A DNA stretch of 17,509 nt. Origin: Patescibacteria group bacterium UBA918. GTDB lineage: Bacteria > Patescibacteriota > Minisyncoccia > Phycocordibacterales > UBA918. The notes below the pieces were generated by a model. The model was not told the origin of the DNA. It worked only from the letters and a program-made list of their open reading frames with translations, and did no database searches. Position 1 is the first letter of the stretch. Every line of letters starts with the position of its first letter. Shown here in pieces: positions 1 to 6,949 of this stretch. Location: the NCBI GenBank assembly GCA_002293845.1, contig DBEA01000004.1, positions 31,051 to 48,559 of the forward strand, written 5' to 3'. The position numbers were made by a program, and so were the translations under genes.

Positions 1-729
1 GTCAAGAAAGCGCCCGCCCTGCACCACGCCGTAGAGTCCCTGCTTCTTCAAGGCTTCATAGTTCTGCTTATGCGCCATGATGGACCGCTTGGCCCAACGG
101 TGGGTGCGGTCCATGGCTTCTTTTTGATAATCGTAATCCGCTGACGGGCTGGTGCATTCGTCGAAAGCGACGATGATATCGGCGCCGATGGCGTGCTGGA
201 TCTCGATCGAGCGTTCGGCGGTAAAGCGATGCATCGAGCCGTCGTGGTGCGAAGTGAAAGTCACGCCCTCCTCGTCGATGACGCAAAGCTTGCCGTGGCT
301 CACAGCCAACTCTTTGGAATATACGTTCAAACCGTGAGTGACGAAGGTCCGACCTTCGTCATCAGACACCTCCCCTTTAGCGAACTTGGTCACACCCTTG
401 CCGAAAGCAGCCCCGAGCGAAAACACCTGAAAGCCGCCGGAGTCGGTCATGGTCGGCATATCCCAGCCGGCAAACTTGTGAAGACCCCCCGCTTCCTTGA
501 CGATGTCGTGTCCGGGCTGAAGATAAAGGTGGTAGGTGTTAGCCAATGCTACCTGTGCTTTCACGAGGTCCTTAAGATCTTCGGATTTCAAAGTCTTCAC
601 CGTCGCCTTGGTGCCCACGGTCACAAAGGCCGGCGTTTCGATGTCACCGTGCGGTGTATGTATAACACCAGCCCGGGCGAGTGACCCGGGCTGACGCTTT
701 ATGATTTCAAAAGATATGGGATTTGCCAT
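1..729 (-). CDS. tgt: Queuine/archaeosine-type tRNA-guanine transglycosylase (Tgt), 3' part outside window
   Basis: Tgt exchanges the wobble guanine of GUN-anticodon tRNAs for a 7-deazaguanine base in queuosine modification. The frame is open for 243 codons from ATG at 729 to the window edge, so the C-terminal part, including the expected zinc site, is not visible. The N-terminal MANPISFEIIKRQPGSLARAG, the TDSGGFQVFSLG block (catalytic Asp near residue 96), the AFDECTSP segment and GVVQGG near the edge are characteristic of bacterial Tgt. No clear Shine-Dalgarno sequence precedes the ATG. It is last in a minus-strand run, 90 bases after the FKBP gene, and that gap carries a perfect inverted repeat that may control or separate the two genes. 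Identification is firm; only the missing C-terminus limits it. Confidence 0.95.
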   Translation of the reverse strand, partial: MANPISFEIIKRQPGSLARAGVIHTPHGDIETPAFVTVGTKATVKTLKSEDLKDLVKAQVALANTYHLYLQPGHDIVKEAGGLHKFAGWDMPTMTDSGGFQVFSLGAAFGKGVTKFAKGEVSDDEGRTFVTHGLNVYSKELAVSHGKLCVIDEEGVTFTSHHDGSMHRFTAERSIEIQHAIGADIIVAFDECTSPSADYDYQKEAMDRTHRWAKRSIMAHKQNYEALKKQGLYGVVQGGRFLD

Positions 730-750
730 TTATGAGAATGTGCTTGTCTG

Positions 751-792
751 TATATCATATAAGATACACTCGGAATTATCTTATATGATATA
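751..792. repeat. Perfect 16-bp inverted repeat between FKBP and tgt genes
   Basis: Arms at 751-766 and 777-792 (TATATCATATAAGATA and its exact complement) flank a 10-base spacer. The stem is almost pure A/T and has no T-run after it on the minus strand, so it is not a standard intrinsic terminator. It lies 22 bases upstream of the tgt ATG and contains several TATA-like hexamers, so it could be an operator or a promoter-overlapping site. Function is unknown. Confidence 0.6.
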
Positions 793-819
793 TGGTTGTT
801 GCGACGCGATGAAATCGCA

Positions 820-1362
820 TCACTTGATCTCTAGAAGTTCGATGGCGTAGACGACAGTGGCATTGCCGGGAATCGGACCGTATCCATCCGCGCCATAGGC
901 CATGTCAGACGGAATAATGATCACGCGGTGACCACCTTCCTTCATGCCGACCATGCCCTTGTTCCAACCGTCGATGACCTTGTCGTCGCCTACTTTAAAA
1001 GTGAAAGGCTTTCCTTTTTTATAAGAATTATCGAACTCCTGTCCATTCTGCAAAGTAGCGATGTAGTTCACAGTGACAGTATCACCTTCTTGAACCTCCG
1101 TTCCTGAACCAAGAGAGACGTCGGTCACCACCAACTTGGTCACACGACCGCCGGGAGACATGGAGTCCTTGAGCGCTTGTCCGACTCCTTCGATGCCATT
1201 CTCAGCTGTTACGACGGCCGCTTCCTGTGACGCACGCTCGGCGCTTCGAGACAGTATCGTGGAGGGAGAGAAATCTCCGTCTAAACGGGTCAAAAACAGG
1301 GCCAAAGCCATGGCTCCTATGGACACTCCGATACCGGCCGCCTCGTATTTATTCAAGCTCAT
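820..1362 (-). CDS. Membrane-anchored FKBP-type peptidyl-prolyl isomerase
   Basis: This 180-residue protein has an N-terminal hydrophobic helix (about residues 8-25) and a C-terminal FKBP fold (about 84-180). FKBPs catalyse cis-trans isomerisation of proline bonds; with this anchor the domain probably sits outside the membrane and helps fold secreted proteins. The FKBP pattern is plain: VQEGDTVTVNYIATLQNG, then FDNSYKKGKPFTFKVG, then VIDGWNKGMVGMKEGG, then a YGADGYGPIPGNATVVY segment matching the usual YG...IPPN-x-L-x-F block. The ATG lies 24 bases after the CapA-like gene stop, suggesting co-transcription, although a TATTCT hexamer 7 bases before the ATG could also start a near-leaderless message. 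The enzyme family is certain; the substrate is unknown. Confidence 0.92.
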   Translation of the reverse strand: MSLNKYEAAGIGVSIGAMALALFLTRLDGDFSPSTILSRSAERASQEAAVVTAENGIEGVGQALKDSMSPGGRVTKLVVTDVSLGSGTEVQEGDTVTVNYIATLQNGQEFDNSYKKGKPFTFKVGDDKVIDGWNKGMVGMKEGGHRVIIIPSDMAYGADGYGPIPGNATVVYAIELLEIK

Positions 1363-1386
1363 GTCAAGCAGAATAGACCAGTGGGA

Positions 1387-2421
1387 CTAAAATTGCAACG
1401 GGATGGCACCGCGCATGATATCTTCGGCCAACATGGCCGAGCTACGCTTAGAGAGCCCCTCCAAAAACGCGGTTCGTTCGTCCACGGACATGAGCCGTGG
1501 TCTGACTCTCTCGGTCTTACTTTCAACAGGAAGTAGCGACACATGAGGGTCTTTACCGCCGAGGACAAGTTCCAACATCAACCCTTCGGACACGTCGTCG
1601 TTCCAATACTGATCGAAGATGAAATTGCCGAGAGAATAGAATATCAGTCCATTTTTATAACTTTCTATATCCTGCACCACATGCGGGTGATGACCGATCA
1701 CGATGTCGGCTCCCGTGTCCACAAAAAGCCGTGCCAGCTCCTCTTGAGACTCGGAGTGCCACGGCTGATATTCCTCCCCCCAGTGTATATAGACTATCTG
1801 AACGTCACTTTGCATCGAAGACGTCTCAAGCACGTCCGTCCAGTCATCAGATACCCCTCCGTAAGTGGCATTGACGCCCAAAACAGCGATCACTTTACCA
1901 CCGACTTCGATGTAGGCGACGGAATCGTCGTCGATCCTGGTCGGATGTCCGACGACACCGAGACCCAGGGTCTCTAACTCGTCTCTGGTGTGGTGATACC
2001 CTTCCTCACCGAAGTCGAGCGCGTGATTGTTGGCCAACGAAACATGCGTCACTCCACCGGCCGAAAGGACGGGCAACAGCGATGCCGGGACGGAAAACCT
2101 CATGACCATATTCGGTGTCGGCTCGTGCACCTCGGGTATGGCGGCCTCAAAGTTGCCGATCACGGCCGCTGCATCTTTGAGAAAGTCTAGATTTCCAAAG
2201 GCATAGTCGGATTCGCGCGCGGAGAGACGTCTTTCGACATCCCGTGCCAACATGATGTCACCGACAAAATATACCGTCTCCGGTTCAGGTACCGAACTCG
2301 CTATTTTGTCCAGATGCCGCACCGCCTGATAGATTGCGGGGTTCCGCTCTTGCCCAATGGTCGACCATATCGCCGCCAAGATCAGAACGATCGAAGCGAA
2401 AAATAAACCGAAAATCCTCAT
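1387..2421 (-). CDS. CapA/PgsA-like poly-gamma-glutamate-type metallophosphatase, membrane-anchored
   Basis: This 344-residue protein has an N-terminal signal anchor (RIFGLFFASIVLILAAIWS) and an extracellular calcineurin-like phosphatase fold of the CapA (PGA_cap) family. Metal-site motifs appear in the expected order: GDIMLARDVERR, NNHALDFGEEG, IYIHWGEEY, GHHPHVVQ and YSLGNFIFDQY. CapA/PgsA is needed for poly-gamma-glutamate capsule synthesis in Bacillus, but the family is widespread in organisms without the synthase genes, and no capB/capC homologue is seen here, so the substrate is open. The ATG at 2421 follows the preceding gene's stop by 3 bases, indicating an operon. Its length is typical of the family. 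Confidence 0.88.
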   Translation of the reverse strand: MRIFGLFFASIVLILAAIWSTIGQERNPAIYQAVRHLDKIASSVPEPETVYFVGDIMLARDVERRLSARESDYAFGNLDFLKDAAAVIGNFEAAIPEVHEPTPNMVMRFSVPASLLPVLSAGGVTHVSLANNHALDFGEEGYHHTRDELETLGLGVVGHPTRIDDDSVAYIEVGGKVIAVLGVNATYGGVSDDWTDVLETSSMQSDVQIVYIHWGEEYQPWHSESQEELARLFVDTGADIVIGHHPHVVQDIESYKNGLIFYSLGNFIFDQYWNDDVSEGLMLELVLGGKDPHVSLLPVESKTERVRPRLMSVDERTAFLEGLSKRSSAMLAEDIMRGAIPLQF

Positions 2422-2424
2422 GAT

Positions 2425-2835
2425 CTAAAATCCGGGATGGAAAGGCCCGGACTGCTGCCAATACATCATGCCGATGATGGATGCGAAAGCGATAAGCAAC
2501 GACAACACGAATATCGAAAGAAGTTGCCACCGATAGGAACTGGCGCGCCTCGTGCGCAAAGAATCAACCTCTGCCGAATTCACCTCCACGTCGATTCCTA
2601 AAAGCGAGTGGATCGCCTCGGGACTCAGGGCCCGGTCCGCCAAAAAGATATCGTGCAATTTGTCCACGCGGTTTTCATGCGTCTTCTTGTTCTGCCGCAA
2701 AACGGTGATGGCCGTCTCCACGTCTTCTTGATTCCAACGCGCCGATATCAAGACCGAGCGGATCTCTTCGTCCGGAGCGGTCTCCGATAGACCGTTCATC
2801 TTCAAAATCTGCTCTATGTTTTTGCGGTCTAACAT
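2425..2835 (-). CDS. Small tail-anchored protein of unknown function
   Basis: I do not recognise a named family. The protein of about 136 residues is mostly helical (MLDRKNIEQILKMNGL...), with a segment SVLISARWNQEDVETAITVL whose spacing recalls UBA-like three-helix bundles. A single transmembrane helix near the C-terminus (about 102-125, LLSIFVLSLLIAFASIIGMMYW) is followed by a short tail, so the soluble part is likely cytoplasmic. I chose ATG at 2835, 4 bases after the AI-2E permease stop. An in-frame ATG at 2871 would overlap that gene by 32 bases and add a non-descript 12 residues. It sits inside a tight operon with the permease and the CapA-like gene. The UBA-like reading is only a guess. 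Confidence 0.75.
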   Translation of the reverse strand: MLDRKNIEQILKMNGLSETAPDEEIRSVLISARWNQEDVETAITVLRQNKKTHENRVDKLHDIFLADRALSPEAIHSLLGIDVEVNSAEVDSLRTRRASSYRWQLLSIFVLSLLIAFASIIGMMYWQQSGPFHPGF

Positions 2836-2839
2836 ATCC

Positions 2840-3895
2840 TTAAGCCAACTCTGACACATCGTCGCTCTCACTCTCTGCTGAGGCTATGTGCAACGAATAG
2901 ATCTCAAGCAACACGATGAACACGCTGGTGATGACGGGTCCGACTATGAATCCGATGGGACCGAACAGTATCAGTCCGCCCAACACGGATAAAAGTACCA
3001 AGAAAGGATGCATCGGATGCGAACGGCTCATCAGGTAAGGACCGAGGATGTTATCGACAATGGATACTGCCAAAAGCCACCACAGGACCAGACCGCCCGC
3101 CGCTAAGTATTCGCCCATGAACACCATGTAACCGGCCGCTGGTACGAACACCACCGAGGGACCGACTCCTGGAACCAGGGCCGTAATAGCGACGATCGTA
3201 CCCAAAAGCACGGCGCGCTCGAAACCGAAAAGATACAGGCCGAATGCGGCGGACACTCCCTGGATGATGGCGACCAGCACGGTACCGGTGACAACGCCAC
3301 GCACCGCCGAGACCATACGCGCCAAAATGAGAGCGTCATCCATGTCTGACAGCGGACTGGCCTTGATGACGGAACGCGTCAGACGATAACCGTCTCGGAA
3401 AAAATAGAACGACCCGATGAGCGCGATAAAAAACGAAAATACCGTCGAAGCTGTCCCAGCGAATATGGCTCCGAGATTGCCAGCGAACCATTTGGCTCCC
3501 TGCTGTAGATAATCGCGCAGATCGAGCTGGAAACCCGGAATCAATGATTCGACGATATTTTCAAAATCAGTGAGCCTTTGTTCGAGAGAAAAGTCACCGC
3601 GATCCAAAATGCGGTATACGGACACAGCCTCACTGACCAACATGGAGGTCAACCACGCCAGCGGCAATACCACTACCACCACGACCAGTAACGTGGTCAA
3701 AAGCGCGGCGATGCTTTCGTTCTGCCTAGGCACATACCTCAACACCCACTCGTAAATAGGATAACAAATAGTGACTATGACGGCGGCCAACGCCAGAGCA
3801 CTCACAAAAGGAGCGAACATCAACCAGAGTAAGTAGCCGACGATGCCCATCAGGCCGAAAAAGAATACGTACTCCACCACCCTATTTAGAAACAT
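2840..3895 (-). CDS. AI-2E family permease (TqsA/PerM type)
   Basis: This 351-residue polytopic membrane protein belongs to the AI-2E transporter family. It has N-terminal helix pairs (residues 10-60), a helix near 65-90, a long amphipathic stretch (about 95-150) and the family's conserved C-terminal half, with ALVPGVGPSVVFVPAA, a LLAVSIVDNILGPYLMSR block, HPFLVLLSVLGGLILFGPIGFIVGP and a final helix. Members export AI-2 or move ions; the substrate cannot be told from sequence. The ATG is 7 bases after the stop of the surface-protein gene. An extended -10 (TGTTATAAT) overlaps that stop and lies exactly 6 bases before this ATG, so an internal promoter giving leaderless mRNA is possible but unproven. 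Confidence 0.92.
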   Translation of the reverse strand: MFLNRVVEYVFFFGLMGIVGYLLWLMFAPFVSALALAAVIVTICYPIYEWVLRYVPRQNESIAALLTTLLVVVVVVLPLAWLTSMLVSEAVSVYRILDRGDFSLEQRLTDFENIVESLIPGFQLDLRDYLQQGAKWFAGNLGAIFAGTASTVFSFFIALIGSFYFFRDGYRLTRSVIKASPLSDMDDALILARMVSAVRGVVTGTVLVAIIQGVSAAFGLYLFGFERAVLLGTIVAITALVPGVGPSVVFVPAAGYMVFMGEYLAAGGLVLWWLLAVSIVDNILGPYLMSRSHPMHPFLVLLSVLGGLILFGPIGFIVGPVITSVFIVLLEIYSLHIASAESESDDVSELA

Positions 3896-3902
3896 AGCCG
3901 AA

Positions 3903-4937
3903 TTATAACAGTTTCTTGATATCTTTCACTTCCTTCTTTAAGAGTCTTTCCGACACTTTGAGGGCCTTTGACAGACCGTCGACGGCTTCCTTTTCCTTTT
4001 TAGACAATCGGGTTTTGCCGTCGATGGCGTTGATCTGGTCGTAGATCTCGCTTCTGAGCGCGTTGAATATTCTCATGATCTGGGTTTGCGCCTCTTCGGA
4101 TTCCCCACGCAGCTCGACGATCGCACCGGCATAGCGTTGCCTTTCATAAACCATGTATCCGAACATAACGAGCAATAGCGCGGCCATAAGCGCGGACAAA
4201 ATACTAGCCGGCTCTTCGGAAGCGAAACCCGCCCAACCGAGAGTGGCAACAGAAGGTTCGATCGTGATCGGATATATGACCGTCGAGGCCGAGCGCGCGT
4301 TACCGGCCAGATCGTAAGCGGTCACTTCGACCGGCAATTGACCGGGGTTTCGTAAAGACACGAGAAATCCGTTCATGGCTTCTTCTGGTGTCACTGTTTC
4401 TTTATGCCCGTCGATCTGAACCTCATAGTGACTAAGCCCTGAAAGTCGGTCCACGGTACCGAATCCGACGATCGCGCTGTCGGACATGTTCGAAGTACGA
4501 ATTTCTATCACGAAAGGCTCTGGTGGCGTACCATCGATCGATACTCGGCGTTCCGCGTACCTGCCCCATTTTTCGGCATTTCGAAACTGTACGGACAGAT
4601 ATTGCGTCCCTTCGATCCATTGATCCGCACCGATGGTGATGGAGGTCATCGGCGGTCGGTACGAAGTCATCGGCTCTAGGCCGCTCTCATCATAGAGATC
4701 CGCCGCGACCGCGACCACATCGTCCGGCAAACCCCAATGGAAAGAAGCTTCTTGCGGTCGATACCAAGCGTCCGACAAAGGCATGTCGGTGGAAATGATC
4801 ATGGGAGCGTCCGGACCACCGACATATAACTCTTCCGGCGACAAGTCCACCGCCTGTGCTTGCGACACGGCCGGGAATACCAATATTGAAAATATGACCA
4901 ATGGAAGAACGCGCATGACTTTGAAAATTACTTTCAT
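3903..4937 (-). CDS. Secreted Ig-like surface protein with transmembrane helix and cytoplasmic coiled coil
   Basis: This 344-residue protein has no named family that I recognise, but clear architecture. A signal peptide (RVLPLVIFSILVFPAVSQAQA) is followed by beta-rich extracellular regions, including IDGTPPEPFVIEI and a later VEVTAYDLAGNARSAS segment typical of bacterial Ig-like repeats. A transmembrane helix follows (about 245-263, ILSALMAALLLVMFGYMVY), then a charged Lys/Glu-rich helical tail to residue 344, probably a cytoplasmic coiled coil. The layout suggests a surface sensor or a scaffold linking the outside to the cytoplasm. ATG 4937 was chosen; ATG 4916 (MRVLPLV) would also give a signal peptide. 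There is no good ribosome-binding site. It lies between umuC (57 bases) and the permease gene (7 bases). Confidence 0.82.
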   Translation of the reverse strand: MKVIFKVMRVLPLVIFSILVFPAVSQAQAVDLSPEELYVGGPDAPMIISTDMPLSDAWYRPQEASFHWGLPDDVVAVAADLYDESGLEPMTSYRPPMTSITIGADQWIEGTQYLSVQFRNAEKWGRYAERRVSIDGTPPEPFVIEIRTSNMSDSAIVGFGTVDRLSGLSHYEVQIDGHKETVTPEEAMNGFLVSLRNPGQLPVEVTAYDLAGNARSASTVIYPITIEPSVATLGWAGFASEEPASILSALMAALLLVMFGYMVYERQRYAGAIVELRGESEEAQTQIMRIFNALRSEIYDQINAIDGKTRLSKKEKEAVDGLSKALKVSERLLKKEVKDIKKLL

Positions 4938-4994
4938 TATCGCACGTGAATTTTTGAAAAAAATTTTTCGAGTGGATAAATCGAGCCCGAGTCG

Positions 4995-6242
4995 TCATCC
5001 GATACTTTTGATCTCGTTCCAATTCGTAGTGTATCGCGGCGATCGATGGTCGTGCCTGTTCGTCCAACCCTCTTTATATTTTGTTCGACCGATAGTGACG
5101 CTGTCTTGGCCCATCTTTTTATTGATCTGGTCCATGGCCGACATCAACTTGGAGTCGCCCAGGGCGTGACCGAAAAGCGCCGGTTGCTCGAAATCTTTCG
5201 AGCGAATGTTGCCTAAGACGATACCGGCTTTTTTGTAAGGCACTCCCGATTCGAAGAGAGTACGGGCCAGACGCTTCGCCTCTTTTAATAGCGCTGTAGT
5301 ATCGGCGGTAGGCGATGGTAGTATCGACTCCCCACCGCCGCCTCGCAAAAAGAAATCCCCGTGGCGGCTGGTCTGAACGATCACGACCAACCGTCCCGCT
5401 ACGGCCTCCTTTTCTCGTAGTTCAGCGGCGGCTCGCGACACATGATAAGCCAGAGCTTCTTCGAGTACGGACAACTCCTCGGTCGTCTTAGCGAACGAGC
5501 GCGTGCTCATGATAGTTTTCGGTAACTCGGTCCCATGCGAATTCCCTTTACTGATCTCTCCGTCCAGCTCGGCGCGCAGCCTCGCGCCGTAGACGCCGAA
5601 GATCTTAGCGACGCGAGCCGGATCAGCGGCCAAGAGATCGGCCACGGTCAAGAGCGAGTGTTCGCGGAATCTCTTCGACATGGCGCCGCCGACTCCCCAT
5701 AATTCACTAAGTGGCACGCTTTCTTTGAGTCCCTGCCAATGTTCCTTGGTGACGAACGAGATGCCAGTACCGCGCTTCTCGAGTCCATTAGCGTACTTAG
5801 CGATCGTCTTCGTCGGCGCTAAACCGAACGACACCGGTATGCCCACGTGTCGATATAAGAGATCTCGCAAACGTCCCATTTCATTTCGTGCGACCTCGGG
5901 TTTATCGACATCCATTTCGAAGAAAGCTTCGTCGATAGAGTACTGCTCCATGTCGTCCACCTCGGCGCGAAGCGTGTTCATCACTCTATCCGAGATGTCG
6001 CGATAGAGATCAAAATTTGAGGAAAACACGGCGACTTCGTTCTGTTTTAAGATGTCGCGGACTTTAAAAAACGGCACACCCATCGGCACTCCGAGTTTTT
6101 TCACTTCTTCGCTTCTCGCCACCACTGCGCCATCGTTCGAGGAGAGCACGATGACCGGTCTATTCCATAGATCGGGACGGAATATCCGTTCGCAAGAGAC
6201 GAAGAAGTTGTTGCAATCAGCCAGTCCGACGTATTTCATCAT
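4995..6242 (-). CDS. umuC: Y-family translesion DNA polymerase, UmuC type
   Basis: This polymerase copies damaged DNA with low fidelity; in Pol V it works with UmuD'. The 415-residue product is close to E. coli UmuC (422). Catalytic motifs are intact: LADCNNFF (Asp9) and YSIDEAFFEM (Asp104, Glu105). The little-finger region contains QPALF, a match to the QxxLF sliding-clamp motif, and the C-terminus has SPRYTTNWNEI, the UmuC-specific tail that separates it from DinB. The start is ATG 6242, whose ATGA overlaps the upstream stop, with GGGGAAG 4 bases before; the next codon is also ATG (6239). An upstream in-frame extension to 6275 lies inside the neighbour and is rejected. Translation is probably coupled to the upstream Cys-rich protein, an unusual partner because umuC normally follows umuD. 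Confidence 0.95.
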   Translation of the reverse strand: MMKYVGLADCNNFFVSCERIFRPDLWNRPVIVLSSNDGAVVARSEEVKKLGVPMGVPFFKVRDILKQNEVAVFSSNFDLYRDISDRVMNTLRAEVDDMEQYSIDEAFFEMDVDKPEVARNEMGRLRDLLYRHVGIPVSFGLAPTKTIAKYANGLEKRGTGISFVTKEHWQGLKESVPLSELWGVGGAMSKRFREHSLLTVADLLAADPARVAKIFGVYGARLRAELDGEISKGNSHGTELPKTIMSTRSFAKTTEELSVLEEALAYHVSRAAAELREKEAVAGRLVVIVQTSRHGDFFLRGGGGESILPSPTADTTALLKEAKRLARTLFESGVPYKKAGIVLGNIRSKDFEQPALFGHALGDSKLMSAMDQINKKMGQDSVTIGRTKYKEGWTNRHDHRSPRYTTNWNEIKSIG

Positions 6243-6643
6243 CGAACTTCCCCGGGGCAAGGCGCGAACTCGCAATTAGGACCCTTCCGACCGACCGCTG
6301 AACCATCCGGGCAGATCTTGGCATCCATGGTGCAAGCGACAGGTTCGGACGGCGAAGGCGCGGGGGCTGGCGTAACGGAACTGGGACAGGCGGCGAACTC
6401 GCAATTAGGACCTTGGCGACCCACATAAGAACCGTCAGGACACATCTTAGCGTCCATAGTGCAAAATACCGGCTCCTCGCCTTCGCCTCGGAGCCCTTCG
6501 TCTAAGTCGTCCATATCGTTATCATTCGGAATCACTGCGTCGTTAGGCGCCTGCTTTGCCTGATAAATGTAAGTGTTGAGCGCTAAAAAACCGCTCACCA
6601 AAACCACAACCACGACCCCACCCCAAATAAATAGATTTTTCAT
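6239..6643 (-). CDS. Small membrane-anchored protein with two Cys-rich CPDG/GPNCEF repeats
   Basis: This 134-residue protein has an N-terminal helix (about 5-23), an acidic linker (31-57) and two near-identical modules at 61-87 and 104-130 separated by a Pro/Ala/Ser linker. Each module reads CTMDAK-x-CPDGS-x-VGR-x-GPNCEFA-x-CP with four cysteines, probably two disulphides or a metal knuckle outside the membrane. The pattern looks superficially Kazal-like but is too short for a full Kazal domain. The DNA of the modules shares an exact 20-base repeat at 6264-6283 and 6393-6412, so duplication is recent or maintained. TATAAT (minus strand, 6652-6657) lies 8 bases before the ATG and no Shine-Dalgarno is visible, so the message may be almost leaderless. 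Its stop overlaps the umuC start. Function unknown. Confidence 0.82.
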   Translation of the reverse strand: MKNLFIWGGVVVVVLVSGFLALNTYIYQAKQAPNDAVIPNDNDMDDLDEGLRGEGEEPVFCTMDAKMCPDGSYVGRQGPNCEFAACPSSVTPAPAPSPSEPVACTMDAKICPDGSAVGRKGPNCEFAPCPGEVR

Positions 6644-6651
6644 ATCCGTCC

Positions 6652-6657
6652 ATTATA
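6652..6657 (-). promoter_or_regulatory. -10 box for the Cys-rich protein-umuC transcript
   Basis: A perfect TATAAT on the minus strand is 8 bases upstream of ATG 6643. No good -35 is seen at 16-18 bases. The predicted start would leave only 1-2 untranslated bases. Confidence 0.45.
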
Positions 6658-6700
6658 TACGACACTGAAGAGCGTAAATTTTTATGACCGATGTGAGTAT

Positions 6701-6729
6701 TTGACATACTTATATATCTACTTTACTAT
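6701..6729 (+). promoter_or_regulatory. Sigma70-type promoter driving the leader and acetyltransferase gene
   Basis: A perfect -35 TTGACA (6701-6706) is followed after 17 bases by TACTAT (6724-6729, 4 of 6 to consensus). The start of transcription would fall near 6736. The -35 box is embedded in an inverted repeat, AGTAT-TTGAC-ATACT (6696-6710), which could be a repressor site. It points away from the minus-strand Cys-rich gene, so the region 6644-6700 is a divergent promoter region. Confidence 0.65.
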
Positions 6730-6735
6730 CATGGG

Positions 6736-6909
6736 AATATGCATCGAAATTATTTCGGCATGAATACAGCGACCGAGACCGCCCGCGCGAAGGGTATTTC
6801 CCTTGCTCCGGATTGTGTGTCCCTTAACGCTTATATTCAGCCGCGATAACTGCATGTATCTTCTCCCATGACATGAAGACGCCTCGGCTGAATGAAAGCC
6901 GAGTTTTTT
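6736..6909 (+). ncRNA. Candidate structured leader with attenuator
   Basis: This is the ~170-nt untranslated region between the promoter and the terminator ahead of the acetyltransferase ATG. Visible helices are a hairpin at 6739-6761 (ATGC/GCAT plus CGAAA/TTTCG), a hairpin at 6790-6804 (AAGGG/CCCTT), and a 9-bp pairing of ATTCAGCCG (6835-6843) with CGGCTGAAT (6885-6893). The last uses the 5' arm of the terminator stem and so would exclude the terminator. The AAGGG arm can pair instead with a second CCCTT at 6821-6825, supported by flanking GCG/CGC. A 29-codon frame (6760-6849) ends right after the antiterminator arm. I recognise no known riboswitch class. It could also be a free-standing small RNA. 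Confidence 0.4.
6883..6909 (+). terminator. Intrinsic terminator/attenuator before the acetyltransferase gene
   Basis: Stem CTCGGCT (6883-6889) and AGCCGAG (6897-6903), 7-nt loop, followed by six T (6904-6909). It lies 40 bases upstream of the gene start, with no promoter seen after it, so read-through seems necessary for expression. Confidence 0.75.
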
Positions 6910-6949
6910 GTTCAGCAAAGCTCAGTTCTTTGATAGAAAGGCAAACCCA

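Noticed and set aside
193..684. 163-codon plus-strand frame opposite tgt
   Set aside because: The minus strand encodes unmistakable Tgt motifs over the same interval.
6729..6871. 8-bp closing helix (TCATGGGA with TCCCATGA) enclosing the whole leader
   Set aside because: The pairing is real in the DNA, but most of the 5' arm lies upstream of the predicted transcription start (near 6736), so it would not be in the RNA unless the start differs.
6736..6909. 6S RNA, SRP RNA or tmRNA
   Set aside because: The size is near that of 6S RNA, but the two halves are not extensively complementary; there is no SRP GGAAG-type loop and no tRNA-like end.
6718..6918. 66-codon minus-strand frame in the leader region
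   Set aside because: It lies across the promoter and terminator of the plus-strand unit and has no family features or start signals.
6908..6949. TTG start adding 14 residues to the acetyltransferase
   Set aside because: The codon lies within the terminator T-run and has no ribosome-binding site; ATG 6950 has one and matches family N-termini.
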